Below the pieces are notes generated by a model. It was not told the origin of the DNA, did no database searches, and saw only the letters and a program-made list of their open reading frames with translations. Shown piece by piece: positions 9,370-17,716 of a DNA stretch of 64,000 nucleotides. The translations under genes and the position numbers were made by a program. The first letter of the stretch is position 1. The number at the start of each line of letters is the position of its first letter. The stretch is from CAVSUZ01 sp963795415 (GTDB lineage: Bacteria > Pseudomonadota > Alphaproteobacteria > Acetobacterales > Acetobacteraceae), in NCBI GenBank assembly GCA_963795415.1, contig CAWCHQ010000001.1, positions 2,232,001 through 2,296,000 of the forward strand, written 5' to 3'.

Positions 9370-10215
9370 CTAGCGGCTTGCGATGCCCCAAACGGAGAAC
9401 AGGTAGCGGCGGACGAGGAAGATGAACAGGACGGAGGGGATGATCAGCAGGAAGCCGCCGGCGAACTGAGCCTCCAGCGGGGATTCGGAGAGGACGGAGA
9501 GCAGGAAGGCGGTCAGCGTTTTGTGGCGGACGGTGAGGACGGAGGCGGCGAAGACCTCGTTCCAGGAGATGACGAAGGCGAAGATGGCGGTGGCGGCAAC
9601 GCCGGGGATGGCGAGGGGCAGGACGATGCGGCGGAAGGCCTGGAAGCCGGAGCAGCCGAAGACCCAGGCGGCTTCCTCCAGTTCCTTGGGGATGCCGAGG
9701 AAGAGACTGGAGGTGACCAGGACAGCGAAGGGGAGGGCGAGGGCGGTATGGATCAGGGCGACGCCCAGAACCGTATCGTAAATGCCCAGGCGCACATAGC
9801 TGACGGCGAGCGGCAGCGCGAGGATGCCGACCGGGAAGGCCCGGGTGAGCAGGATGATGAGGCGGTAGGGGTTGGCTCCGGTGAAGGCGTAGCGGGCGAG
9901 GGCGTAGCCGGCTGGGGCCCCAAGGGCGATGGAGAAGGCCATGCAGAGGATGGCGACCTGAATGCTGCGGAACAGGGCGGGCCAGATGCCCTGGAGGGCG
10001 AGGAAGCTGGTGAAGTTGTGGATAGACCAGGCGAGGGGGAGGAAGGGCTTGGGCCAGGCATAGACGACAGGCTGGCCGCCGAGGCCTCCGAGGGCGATCA
10101 GGTAGATGGGCACGAGGGTCCAGGCGCAGATCAGGACGATGCCGGTGATGAAGGCGGAGCGCCTGAGGACGATCATCGCGCGGGTTCTGTTGCGGGGCGG
10201 CGATCGGTACAGCAT
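9370..10215 (-). CDS. Sugar ABC transporter permease (MalG type)
   Basis: This is a 281-residue inner-membrane permease with six predicted helices. The cytoplasmic EAA loop that docks on the ATPase is EEAAWVFGCSGFQAFRRIVLP. Met1 (10215) or Met14 (10176) could be the start; Met14 gives the more usual short N-terminal tail. MalG-type permeases normally pair with a MalF-type permease and a periplasmic binding protein. Neither is encoded upstream, where a 33-bp repeat array begins only 36 bases away. Confidence 0.9.
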   Translation of the reverse strand: MLYRSPPRNRTRAMIVLRRSAFITGIVLICAWTLVPIYLIALGGLGGQPVVYAWPKPFLPLAWSIHNFTSFLALQGIWPALFRSIQVAILCMAFSIALGAPAGYALARYAFTGANPYRLIILLTRAFPVGILALPLAVSYVRLGIYDTVLGVALIHTALALPFAVLVTSSLFLGIPKELEEAAWVFGCSGFQAFRRIVLPLAIPGVAATAIFAFVISWNEVFAASVLTVRHKTLTAFLLSVLSESPLEAQFAGGFLLIIPSVLFIFLVRRYLFSVWGIASR

Positions 10216-10251
10216 GGCTGGGCCGTGGCCGTCGAGGCGGGTGGGCGGAGC

Positions 10252-10392
10252 GTACGAAATGGGGGTTTTCGGGGGTGGCGTTTCGTACCGAAACCCCCGG
10301 TTCTGGGGGTGGCATTTTGTACGAAAGCGGGGTTTTGGGGGCTTGTGTTTCGTACGAACCCCCGGTTCTGGGGGGTGGTATTTCGTACGAAA
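10252..10392. repeat. Five-copy 33-bp tandem array with TTTCGTACGAAA palindromes
   Basis: Five GTAC centres lie at 10252, 10285, 10319, 10352 and 10385, so the period is 33, 34, 33 and 33 bases. Each centre sits in a full or partial TTTCGTACGAAA dyad. Most intervening spacers hold a C5/G5 stem (CCCCCGGTTCTGGGGG) or a degenerate G-rich version. The single 34-base step comes from an extra C at 10289 (TTTCGTACCGAAA). The array lies directly upstream of the sugar permease gene, where multiple operator sites would be expected. All frames are open through it because the unit is a multiple of three, so long open frames here are not evidence of coding. Confidence 0.85.
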
Positions 10393-11158
10393 CGGGGGAC
10401 TCGTTTCGGGGCCGGTGTGGCGGCTCTGGTGGAGATATGGGGGTAGTCAGGGCGGTTGGGTAGGGTGGTGCGGAATTGCGCGGGGGTGGGAGGCGGGTGG
10501 CCAGGATTTTAACACGGAGGGCATGGAGGAGCGGAGTTTTTGGTGGCACAAACCGTTTCATTGCGAGGCGGTTCGTTTGGCGCGGTATCTACCCTGGCAG
10601 AGTCGGCGCCGACCGGGTGGCTAAGCGCCGTGAACGCGCGCTTAGTATCAGTCGGCGGCTTAATTTTTCGCGGTATCGGTCCCCCGAAAATCGCCGATGA
10701 TCCGCAGGCACATGTTTACATTGGCGATGGCTGTGTCGAGATCAGATAGGTCCGGCAGGGCGTCGTGATGGCGAGTGGTCGAGCCGCGGATCGGGAAGAC
10801 CCGGGTAAGTCAAGGCGCAACGCAGCGCGCAGTCTTGATTGGGACCCGATCAGCGAACTCCATCAGGGCCAGCGGTCATATGCACCGCACCGAAGGGCCG
10901 GACATATGACTGCACCTGACCATATCGCCGGAACCGCCTCGAGAGCCCTTGCACGCGGGGGGCGTCCACATATGACTTTTGCAAACTGTGCGATGGCCTC
11001 TGCCGTTGCGAGAGCCATTGCTGTTTTTGCTGCGACCGTCTGAGCTTTTTGCGCCGCGCGGATGGTGGTGCCGCACCCGCAAGCTTGGTCGAGCACTACG
11101 TCGCTACCGGCCTTGCGTTCGGACAGCCTAGTCGAATGACCAGCGAGGGATGCCAAGT
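10393..11158. other. Gene-poor stretch with short coding remnants
   Basis: I see no intact gene here. On the minus strand at about 11044-11126 a reading frame spells VVLDQACGCGTTIRAAQK, close to the VVLDPFCGCGTTI motif of N4/N6 DNA methyltransferases, with no other methyltransferase motif around it. A second minus-strand fragment (about 10660-10806) reads as a helical tail ending VNMCLRIIGDFRGTDTAKN and is unidentified. A fragment of the dispersed repeat (CATTGCGAGGCG) lies near 10559. Overall this is decayed DNA. Confidence 0.5.
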
Positions 11159-11719
11159 ATGACTATATCAGTATGGAAGCGTGGGATTGCGGCCACCACC
11201 ATCATTAGCCTAGCGGCGTCAACGGCATTTGCCAATGGCAAATATACCATCGTCGATGCCATCACTAAAGGACAGTCGGTGAGTTTGGCATCAACTTCGC
11301 GGTCAGACTCGGCCGCGAATTTTGACGGCTACGCGGGCGATATTGAGAGCGGACGAAGCGTTCCAGTAACCGTAATAATCGATAATCTCGCCGAGCTAAA
11401 CAAGCATATTCGATCAGATGGCCCATACATTGATGTTGAGACCGCTTCAGGGAAGATGGATTATCGTCTTATCTACAAGTGGTCGGCAAATGGGATAGAT
11501 CGCTCTGTCTATAGCGGGCATCTAGATAATGATGACTTTCGAACGACGTTATATTACAGTACGGACCCGGAACCTATCTCAACAGGCGCAGTCCTGGTTG
11601 CGGGGTCGACGTTTGCATTTTGCGCGGCAGTGCACGTAGTAAACATGACAAAGTGTGCCAAGCCCGTGATTACAATGACTGTAGGGCTCAAGGGGATTTC
11701 GTGTAAGTCGTCGTGTTAA
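11159..11719 (+). CDS. Secreted hypothetical protein
   Basis: I do not recognise this 186-residue protein. The second ATG (11159) is preferred over 11150 because GAGGG lies at proper spacing upstream. The N-terminus is a good signal peptide (RGIAATTIISLAASTAFA-NG). The mature part is polar, with aspartate/tyrosine-rich beta-like segments, and ends with paired cysteines (CAAVH, TKCAK, SCKSSC) that could form disulfides. Its base composition is visibly less GC-rich than the neighbours, which with the surrounding remnants suggests horizontal acquisition. Confidence 0.6.
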   Translation: MTISVWKRGIAATTIISLAASTAFANGKYTIVDAITKGQSVSLASTSRSDSAANFDGYAGDIESGRSVPVTVIIDNLAELNKHIRSDGPYIDVETASGKMDYRLIYKWSANGIDRSVYSGHLDNDDFRTTLYYSTDPEPISTGAVLVAGSTFAFCAAVHVVNMTKCAKPVITMTVGLKGISCKSSC

Positions 11720-11721
11720 CG

Positions 11722-11883
11722 GGCCTCGCGCCTGCTGCACTCGTCGAGTTGGTGCAGAATTCTTGCACGCAGAGCGGCAAGTTTATCCCCATGCTGCGGC
11801 TCTATTGGCCGAAGGAGACACCGCCCTCGATCCTCGACGGCACTTGGAAGCCGCCGTCGATCCAGAAGGTGGCCGCACCGTAG
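11722..11883 (+). pseudogene. C-terminal remnant of a DUF1254/DUF1214 protein
   Basis: A 53-codon open stretch ends with TAG at 11883 and reads GKFIPMLRLYWPKETPPSILDGTW near its end. This is the characteristic C-terminus of DUF1254/DUF1214 periplasmic proteins, which are normally above 300 residues. No start codon or upstream domain is present, so only the tail of the gene survives beside the secreted hypothetical protein. Confidence 0.6.
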
Positions 11884-12163
11884 GCGCTCTCTGGTAATGG
11901 TCGCATTGTTATTGACTGGCCGCCTCCAGGGCCTCAGGGACAACACGCCTACCTGAGCCGTAAACCGTGAACAGGAAGCGAACGCTCAAGGCGGCGACTG
12001 ACGCTCTTCAATGTGCATTTTTTCTTGAGATATGCATCTGGACGACGCTCGGGGCCTTTCGCAGCCGAGCACCGCGCCTCAGAGCAAGGGTTTGACAGAC
12101 TGGGTGCTTTATCGCGATTGACGTGCTTTAGCTGGCTCCGAGTTTGAGGATGGGGAACTCTCG
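11884..12163. other. No gene seen
   Basis: There is no recognisable gene, RNA or repeat in this stretch between the DUF1214 remnant and the broken small gene. Confidence 0.4.
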
Positions 12164-12621
12164 GTGATCTCAATGCGCCTTTGGGTAGCTCCGGCGGTTT
12201 GGTTATCGGTTCTGTGCTCCGTATCCTGCTGTCCAGCTCCACCTGCGGCGGCCCTTGCTGATGCGGGCGGGGGAAATGGCGGAGGCTTAGGCCGAACTAT
12301 TCCCGCTACCGAGTGGTGCAGCCTGCGTGCACGGCCGAAGGTTAACACGGCTTCAACGGAACCGGAGACATCAAAAGCGCCCTCGAAAAGCTAGGCGCGG
12401 ACACCCCAACCGATGACCCTCGATCAGCCGGCTCACTCGCGAAGTTGGTGACCACGACCACCAAGGCCGTATCCAGTGCCGCCGAAGACATGGGCCTAAG
12501 GACGCCCCAAGAGATCGCGCTGATCGTCGGGATTTGGTGCTTTCTCGGGTCAGTCCTCGGGACACTGGCAATCGGCAATGCCGTGTCTGGGGTCACGTTG
12601 TTCCCCGGCAATGCGCCGTAG
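12164..12621 (+). pseudogene. Small secreted/membrane protein gene interrupted by a frameshift (unidentified)
   Basis: The first frame gives a signal peptide (MRLWVAPAVWLSVLCSVSCC, then PAAALADAGGG) and runs out at 12394. A second frame from about 12345 to TAG at 12621 reads as ordinary protein, with a polar part (GDIKSALEKLGADTP) and one hydrophobic segment (IALIVGIWCFLGSVLGTLAI). The two halves look like one gene of about 150 codons broken by a -1 (or +2) shift, unlike the +1 lesions elsewhere in the window. I cannot name the family. Confidence 0.35.
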
Positions 12622-12770
12622 TTGCCCACATTCCGCTTGTGCAAAAATCTTACAGACTGTGTGAAAACGCAGGGGCACGGCCTCCGCGCGCCTTCAATGC
12701 GTGGTCGACATTACATGTGCGCACGTCCTAGCCGGCAAGGCAAGGGATCTAGGAAAGGCACTGACTCTCC

Positions 12771-13799
12771 TCAGCTGGTCCCATGCACATACATATATGA
12801 ACTGCCGTTTGAGTTACCGAAGCTGACCGAAAGGCGGCCGTTCTGCAAATCGGCCGTCGTGTAGCCTGCCAAGGTCAGCGACGCCGTCGGCTTGCTCGTG
12901 GTGGTGGCATGCAGCGTCAGCCCCGTGAAGCCGGCCGCACCCTGATTATCCACCCAGCTCAGCGTGAAATCCTGGGGGGTGACGCCCCAGATCGTCGCCG
13001 CGTCCCCGGCGTGAAAACCGCTGACCGTGCTCCAGATATCCGCAGCTGCGGCACGGTCGTCGACAAAGAACGTGTCGGAGCCTGCTCCACCTACCAGAAA
13101 GTTCGATCCCGTCCCGCCATCGAGCACGTTGGTGCCGCCATGGACCTGCAGCGCGTCCTCGCCGCTGCCGCTGTGAATGAACACGTTGTCCACCGTCGCG
13201 GTGACGTTGATGTTGTCGGACGTGAGGTTGATGTATTGGAACTGAAGGTTGGCCACCGGCCCGCTGTATGGATCGCCGTTGCTCGCGCTGGACTGGTTGG
13301 CCGTTGTATCGAAAATCAGGAAATTGCCGCTCAGCGGCGGCGAAGAACCGCCGGAGGTGCTGCTGCCGCCGAAACCGTTGCTGACCACCGCCGTCCCGGA
13401 AAACGTGATGTGGTCCTCCACCACGTAAGTCTGGCCGTTGGCCTCCTCCAGCGCCAGGGTGGCATAATAGGTGCCATCCGGCGGCGAAAAGAACTGTTCG
13501 TTGAAGGTCCCCGCCGTGAAGCCTTGCCCGGGTTCCAGCACGTTGTTGTACTGAACGGTCGCGACCTGATATCCGGTGAGGTCGCCGCTACCGTCGTACG
13601 GCGTGGTCGTGTACCAGAGAATTGCTTTGATGCTGCCGGTCTGACCGGATGTGGTCTCATTGGCAATGACCGGGACGGTAATCGAAACCTGCCCGTTGGC
13701 GATCGTGGAGTAGGCCGCGTTCGTGGTGGTGAACTGGATCGGCACCACCGTCCCGCTTTCGCTGGGGCCGGGGTTGGTCGTGAGACTGGCGGTGGGCAC
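12771..13799 (-). CDS. Secreted protein with a calcium-binding RTX-like repeat
   Basis: This 342-residue protein starts at GTG 13799, 8 bases after AGGAG. It has no signal peptide, as expected for type I secretion. The N-terminal 140 residues are threonine/serine-rich beta structure, followed by a Gly/Ser linker (FGGSSTSGGSSPP). A single RTX-type block (GGTNVLDGGTGSNFLVGGAG, then SDTFFVDD) lies around residues 225-250, followed by the typical C-terminal domain of RTX proteins. It is probably exported and calcium-stabilised; its activity is unknown. Two TTTCGCGCGAAA palindromes lie just upstream of the start. Confidence 0.7.
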   Translation of the reverse strand: MPTASLTTNPGPSESGTVVPIQFTTTNAAYSTIANGQVSITVPVIANETTSGQTGSIKAILWYTTTPYDGSGDLTGYQVATVQYNNVLEPGQGFTAGTFNEQFFSPPDGTYYATLALEEANGQTYVVEDHITFSGTAVVSNGFGGSSTSGGSSPPLSGNFLIFDTTANQSSASNGDPYSGPVANLQFQYINLTSDNINVTATVDNVFIHSGSGEDALQVHGGTNVLDGGTGSNFLVGGAGSDTFFVDDRAAAADIWSTVSGFHAGDAATIWGVTPQDFTLSWVDNQGAAGFTGLTLHATTTSKPTASLTLAGYTTADLQNGRLSVSFGNSNGSSYMYVHGTS

Positions 13800-13825
13800 C
13801 GAAGGATCTCCTGGACAAGTGACGG

Positions 13826-13855
13826 TTTCGCGCGAAACTCACATTTCGCGCGAAA
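13826..13855. promoter_or_regulatory. Paired TTTCGCGCGAAA palindromes upstream of the RTX-like gene
   Basis: Two perfect 12-bp palindromes at 13826-13837 and 13844-13855 have centres 18 bases apart. They begin 27 bases upstream of the GTG start at 13799, in the region where a promoter or operator is expected. The sequence shares the TTTCG-CGAAA arms with the array at 10252-10392, differing in the central dinucleotide. Confidence 0.5.
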
Positions 13856-13873
13856 CCCAGCGGCGCATGTTTT

Positions 13874-14347
13874 TTAGCTTATCTGCAAACGGCCGCGGAT
13901 CAGGCCGAGACCGATCAGCGCCGAGGCAAGCACCGCCAGCGCGGCAGGCTCCTGCACACTGACCGGCGTCGGCGTGGTCACACTGGAGCTCGATCCGCTT
14001 GTGGACGTACCACCTGAAACTGAGCCCCCGGGTGTTCCTGACGTGTCAGGCACCGTCCCGGTGCCAGTATCATTGTAGAACATACTGACGTCCGATGCGC
14101 CCGGACCGCCGCTTAGGCGGGATGCCGGCAGGTTCGAAACGACACTGGTCCGCGCGAAGCTGAACAGGCTTCCCGCAGGCAACGAGGAAGTTTCGGCGCT
14201 GTCCGTCGCCAGCGCTGCACTGTAGGTCCACATAGAACTACTGTCGGTGGTCGGGGCGACGGCCAGTTCAACCGGCATCACGTCGGCGTAGGCAGTCGAC
14301 GCCGCTGCGAGTCCTGCCCCCAGAACGAGGGCAGCGAGGTACCGCAT
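13874..14347 (-). CDS. PEP-CTERM-like secreted protein
   Basis: This 157-residue protein has a signal peptide (MRYLAALVLGAGLAAASTAYA), a serine/threonine-rich body and a short C-terminal sorting-type tail: the acidic motif QEPAA, a hydrophobic helix (LAVLASALIGLGLI) and a basic end (RGR). This matches exosortase-processed proteins, though the motif is EPA rather than a classic PEP. The start has GGAAGG at good spacing. No exosortase is in this window. It precedes the RTX-like gene on the same strand with the operator pair between. Confidence 0.65.
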   Translation of the reverse strand: MRYLAALVLGAGLAAASTAYADVMPVELAVAPTTDSSSMWTYSAALATDSAETSSLPAGSLFSFARTSVVSNLPASRLSGGPGASDVSMFYNDTGTGTVPDTSGTPGGSVSGGTSTSGSSSSVTTPTPVSVQEPAALAVLASALIGLGLIRGRLQIS

Positions 14348-14791
14348 TTTGTTACCTTCCCTGTTTTTGGCAGCGCCTTCTGTTTTAGCCTGCAGCAGCC
14401 CTGTGACCGCCCCGTCGTTTTTGGACGGGAGATTAGCACTTTGCCATGGTTTGCGTCATCGCGCCAATCACGAAAGTGAAACCTGTGCAAAACCCGGTCG
14501 GCCTGACAAGAGAACGGCGCCACTGAGAAAATGGCCGGCCGATGCCCTTGGGTCGGGCCCTGGGTCAAGCCCGGGGGCATGCGCCGGCCATAACGGGGTG
14601 GGCGGGGGTCGTTTCATGCCCAGCGGGTCGGCCAAGCCGGTGGGGACTAACAGTTATTGAAGACGCATCATGTTATCGGTGGAGCGCCGAAACGCTCCGC
14701 CGGATGATGCTTAGCCAACCCGTGCCCCACCCAGTCCCCATTATTTGAGGCCCTGGCGCCAGTACCCCAGGCTACCCCCGGAGGCGAGGCC
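14348..14791. other. Intergenic region with a strong hairpin
   Basis: There is no gene here. An inverted repeat at 14665-14710 has outer arms GCATCAT/ATGATGC and a continuous inner stem CGGTGGAGCG/CGCTCCGCCG with a 6-base loop. It lies downstream of glxR and could end its transcript, although there is no T-run on either strand. The part next to 14347 is the leader of the PEP-CTERM-like gene. Confidence 0.45.
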
Positions 14792-15688
14792 TCATCCCAT
14801 CCCCTCCTCCTTGCGGAGCGAAAAGTTGGAAAGCCCCTCAATCGCCCGCACCAGCGCCGAGTGGTCCTCATCGAGGCCACCCCAGGCGGCGCAGGAGGAG
14901 AACATCTGCTGTGCGACAGCGGTATTGGGCAAAGCGACGCCGAGCTGACGGCCGGCGCTGAGCGCCAGGTTCAAATCTTTCTGGTGCAACCGGATGCGGA
15001 AGCCGGGCTGGAAGGCGCCCTTGATCATGCGCTCGCCGTGCAACTCCAGGATGCGCGAAGAGGCGAACCCGCCCATCAGTGCCTGGCGCACCTTTGCCGG
15101 ATCGGCGCCGGCCTTGGCGGCGAACACCAGCGCCTCGGCCACCGCCTGGATGTTCAGTGCGACGATGATCTGGTTTGCAACCTTACAGGTCTGGCCGTCG
15201 CCGTTGTTTGGGCCGACATGGGTGATGTTCTTGCCCATCACATCGAACAACGGCTTGGCGCGGGCGAACGCGGCTTCCGGGCCGCCGACCATGATCGTCA
15301 GGGTCGCCTGCTGCGCGCCGACCTCGCCACCGGATACCGGCGCGTCGAGGTAGTCGCAGCCCTTTTCATTCACCTTCCTGGCGAAATCCTTGGTTTCCAC
15401 CGGGCTGATCGAGGACATGTCGATGACCAGCGTGCCTTTTTTGAGCCCCTCGACAACGCCCTTTTCCCCGAGCAGGACGTCGGCGACGTCGGGCGTGTCG
15501 GGCACCATGATGATGACGACTTCGGAGTTGGCGGCGACGGTAGCGTTGTCGGGCGCCACTTCGGCAATGGCGGCGACATCCTCGGGCACCTTGAACTTGT
15601 CGCGCACCAGCAGCTGGTGCTGTGCTTTTTTCAGGTTCAGCGCCATGGGGCGGCCCATGATGCCAGTGCCGATAAAGCCGATTTTCAT
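14792..15688 (-). CDS. glxR: 2-hydroxy-3-oxopropionate (tartronate semialdehyde) reductase
   Basis: This 298-residue enzyme reduces tartronate semialdehyde to glycerate with NAD(P)H, in glyoxylate assimilation. The Rossmann motif GFIGTGIMGRPMA opens the protein, the substrate motif DAPVSGGEVGA lies near residue 118, and the catalytic lysine is in GDGQTCKVANQ. The gene follows hyi on the same strand, the usual hyi-glxR pairing. A gcl gene, normally the third partner, is not present here. Confidence 0.92.
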   Translation of the reverse strand: MKIGFIGTGIMGRPMALNLKKAQHQLLVRDKFKVPEDVAAIAEVAPDNATVAANSEVVIIMVPDTPDVADVLLGEKGVVEGLKKGTLVIDMSSISPVETKDFARKVNEKGCDYLDAPVSGGEVGAQQATLTIMVGGPEAAFARAKPLFDVMGKNITHVGPNNGDGQTCKVANQIIVALNIQAVAEALVFAAKAGADPAKVRQALMGGFASSRILELHGERMIKGAFQPGFRIRLHQKDLNLALSAGRQLGVALPNTAVAQQMFSSCAAWGGLDEDHSALVRAIEGLSNFSLRKEEGMG

Positions 15689-15713
15689 GTTTGGCTCCTC
15701 CGTTTAGGCAGTG

Positions 15714-15734
15714 ACCCCTCCCGCAAGGTGAGGG
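15714..15734. terminator. Short hairpin between hyi and glxR
   Basis: CCCCTC and GAGGGG arms around CCGCAAGGT form a small stem-loop in the gap between hyi and glxR. It has no T-run and might act in mRNA processing or attenuation. Confidence 0.3.
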
Positions 15735-15753
15735 GCAAGGGTTTGGCGATGGG

Positions 15754-16536
15754 TCAGTGCGCTGCCAAGCGTTTCAGCCATCCGAGGCCGGCGTCGGTCT
15801 CGCCCGCCGGGCGGTATTCGCAGCCGACCCAGCCCCGGTAGCCCAGGTCGTCCATGCGGCGGAACACGAACTCCCAGCCGATCTCCCCGGTGCCGGGTTC
15901 GTTGCGCGCAGGGACGTCGGCGATCTGGATATGGGCAATGACCGGCATGTGCAGTTCGAGCCGCCTGGTGATGTCGCCCTCGGTGATCTGCACATGGTAC
16001 ACGTCGAACTGCAGGCCCATGCGGTCGCGCCCGAGGGCCTCGACGATCGCCGCGCCCTGCGCCTGTTTGTGCAGGAAATAGCCGGGCATGTCCCGATGGT
16101 TGATCGGCTCAATGACCACCTTCACCCCTGCCGACTTCGCCTGCTCCGCCGCCCAGGCGAGGTTCGCCGCGTAGGTCGTGCCCGCCGTGATCCAGGAGGC
16201 ATCCTTGGGCGGGATGCCGGCCATGCAGTGGACCAGCTTGCAGCCCAGCGCCTCGGCGTATTCCAGGGCCTTGTGCACCCCGTCCCGGAATTCGGCCTGG
16301 CGTCCCGGCAGGCTGGCGAGCCCGCGTTCGCCCTTGGCCCAATCGCCGGGGGGCATGTTGAACAGCGCCTGGGTCAGGCCATTTGCATCCAACCGGCGCC
16401 TGATTTCTGCCGCAGGGTGCTCATAGGGGAACAGGAACTCGACCCCCTTGAAGCCGGCCTTGGCCGCGGCATCGAACCGGTCGAGGAACGGCTTTTCGTT
16501 GAACATCATGGACAGATTGGCGGCAAAACGCGGCAT
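15754..16536 (-). CDS. hyi: Hydroxypyruvate isomerase
   Basis: This 260-residue TIM-barrel isomerase interconverts hydroxypyruvate and tartronate semialdehyde. It starts at ATG 16536 (MPRFAANLSMMFNE), with GGGGAGAG six bases upstream; the longer open frame is non-coding. Family landmarks include EFLFPYEHPA, the metal-ligand segment VIEPINHRDMPGYF and the late IADVPARNEPGTGEI. It works with glxR just downstream. Confidence 0.92.
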   Translation of the reverse strand: MPRFAANLSMMFNEKPFLDRFDAAAKAGFKGVEFLFPYEHPAAEIRRRLDANGLTQALFNMPPGDWAKGERGLASLPGRQAEFRDGVHKALEYAEALGCKLVHCMAGIPPKDASWITAGTTYAANLAWAAEQAKSAGVKVVIEPINHRDMPGYFLHKQAQGAAIVEALGRDRMGLQFDVYHVQITEGDITRRLELHMPVIAHIQIADVPARNEPGTGEIGWEFVFRRMDDLGYRGWVGCEYRPAGETDAGLGWLKRLAAH

Positions 16537-16635
16537 CGCGGACTCTCCCCCCGGAGACAGGGAAAGAGTAGTAGGAGTGCCTGCCAGGCTTGACCAGCGG
16601 TCCCCGGCCGGAGTCCCGGGGCGCGAAAGGGGGGA

Positions 16636-17716
16636 GTGATCGTCGAACGCGTTCTGTTGGGGATGTTGCTGGGGGCGCTTGCCGTCGGCTGTATCCTGGT
16701 CCTCTACCCATTCTTTTCCGCCATTCTCTGGGCGGCGATCCTGGCTTTCACCACCTGGCCGGTGTTCGAGTGGCTCCACCAGCGGCTGCGCCTGAGGAAG
16801 GGCGCAGCCGCGTTCGTGATGGTACCTGCTGATCGCCGTGGTGGTGGTGCTGCCGCTGGCGCTGGCCGCGCCGGAGAGTGCGAACGACGTCTATCACCTG
16901 CGGCACAATATCGAGCAGGCGCTGCATGAGGGGCTGCCGGCGGCCCCGGCGTGGCTGAGCGGGCTTCCCGCGGTGGGGCCGGGGCTGGCGGATGTGTGGA
17001 ACAACTGGGCGGCCGACCTTACCGAGGCGTTCGTGCCGCTGCGCCCGTATCTGGGCATCGTGCTGGAGGCGCTGTTCCACCTGTTTCTGGGCATCGCCGA
17101 CGGGGTGCTGAAGTTCATCCTGGCGTTGTTCATCACGTTCTTCTTCTATGTCTATGGCGAGCCGATCGCCTGGCGGCTGCACACGATCATGATGCGGATC
17201 GCTGGTATTCGCGGCGAGCGCATGCTGGGGCTGACGGGTTTGACGGTGCGGGGCGTGGTGTACGGGCTGCTTGGCACCGCGGTGATGCAGGGCCTGCTTC
17301 TGGGCTTCGGGCTGTGGCTTGGGGGGGTGCCGCGGCCCGTGCTGCTGGGCGCGCTGGCGGGGCTGGCGTCATTGTTTCCCTCGGGCGCGGCCGTGGTGTG
17401 GGTGCCGGCCGCGCTGTGGCTGCTGTTCAACCACCATCTCGGGCATGGCCTGTTCCTGGCCGCGTGGGGATTGCTGGCGGTGGGCGGGGCGGACAGCGTG
17501 GCGCGGCCGTGGCTGATAGCGCGCGGCTCGGAGTTGCCGTTCCTGTTGACCGTTCTGGGCGTGCTGGGCGGGGTCGTGACGTTCGGGCTGCTGGGGATCT
17601 TTCTTGGCCCGGTGCTGCTGGGCGTCGGCTATACGCTGATCAATGAGTGGGCCGGCGAGCCGCTGCCGGTGCTGATGCGCGAGCGGCGGGAGCCCGTGCT
17701 GACCGATCCGCCATGA
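16636..17716 (+). CDS. AI-2E family transporter (single +1 frameshift)
   Basis: This is a multi-pass membrane protein of the AI-2 exporter/PerM superfamily, about 359 residues after correction. The first frame from GTG 16636 (after AGGGGGGA) encodes the N-terminal helices to KGAAAFVM. The sequence then continues in another frame as LLIAVVVVLPLALAAPES and on to PVLTDPP. The two join if one base is removed within GGTACC at 16821-16826. Span length is 3n+1. The stop overlaps the start of the downstream ABC permease (ATGA), so it is the first gene of that operon. The substrate of family members varies. Confidence 0.85.

Noticed and set aside
10252..10392. CRISPR array
   Set aside because: The spacers are not unique: the whole 33-bp unit repeats, and there are no cas genes.
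9302..10561. Long N-terminal extension of the sugar ABC ATPase through the permease and the repeat array
   Set aside because: It is the permease gene and the 33-bp repeats read in a wrong frame; the ATPase family starts at MAEIKVENIVKAFG.
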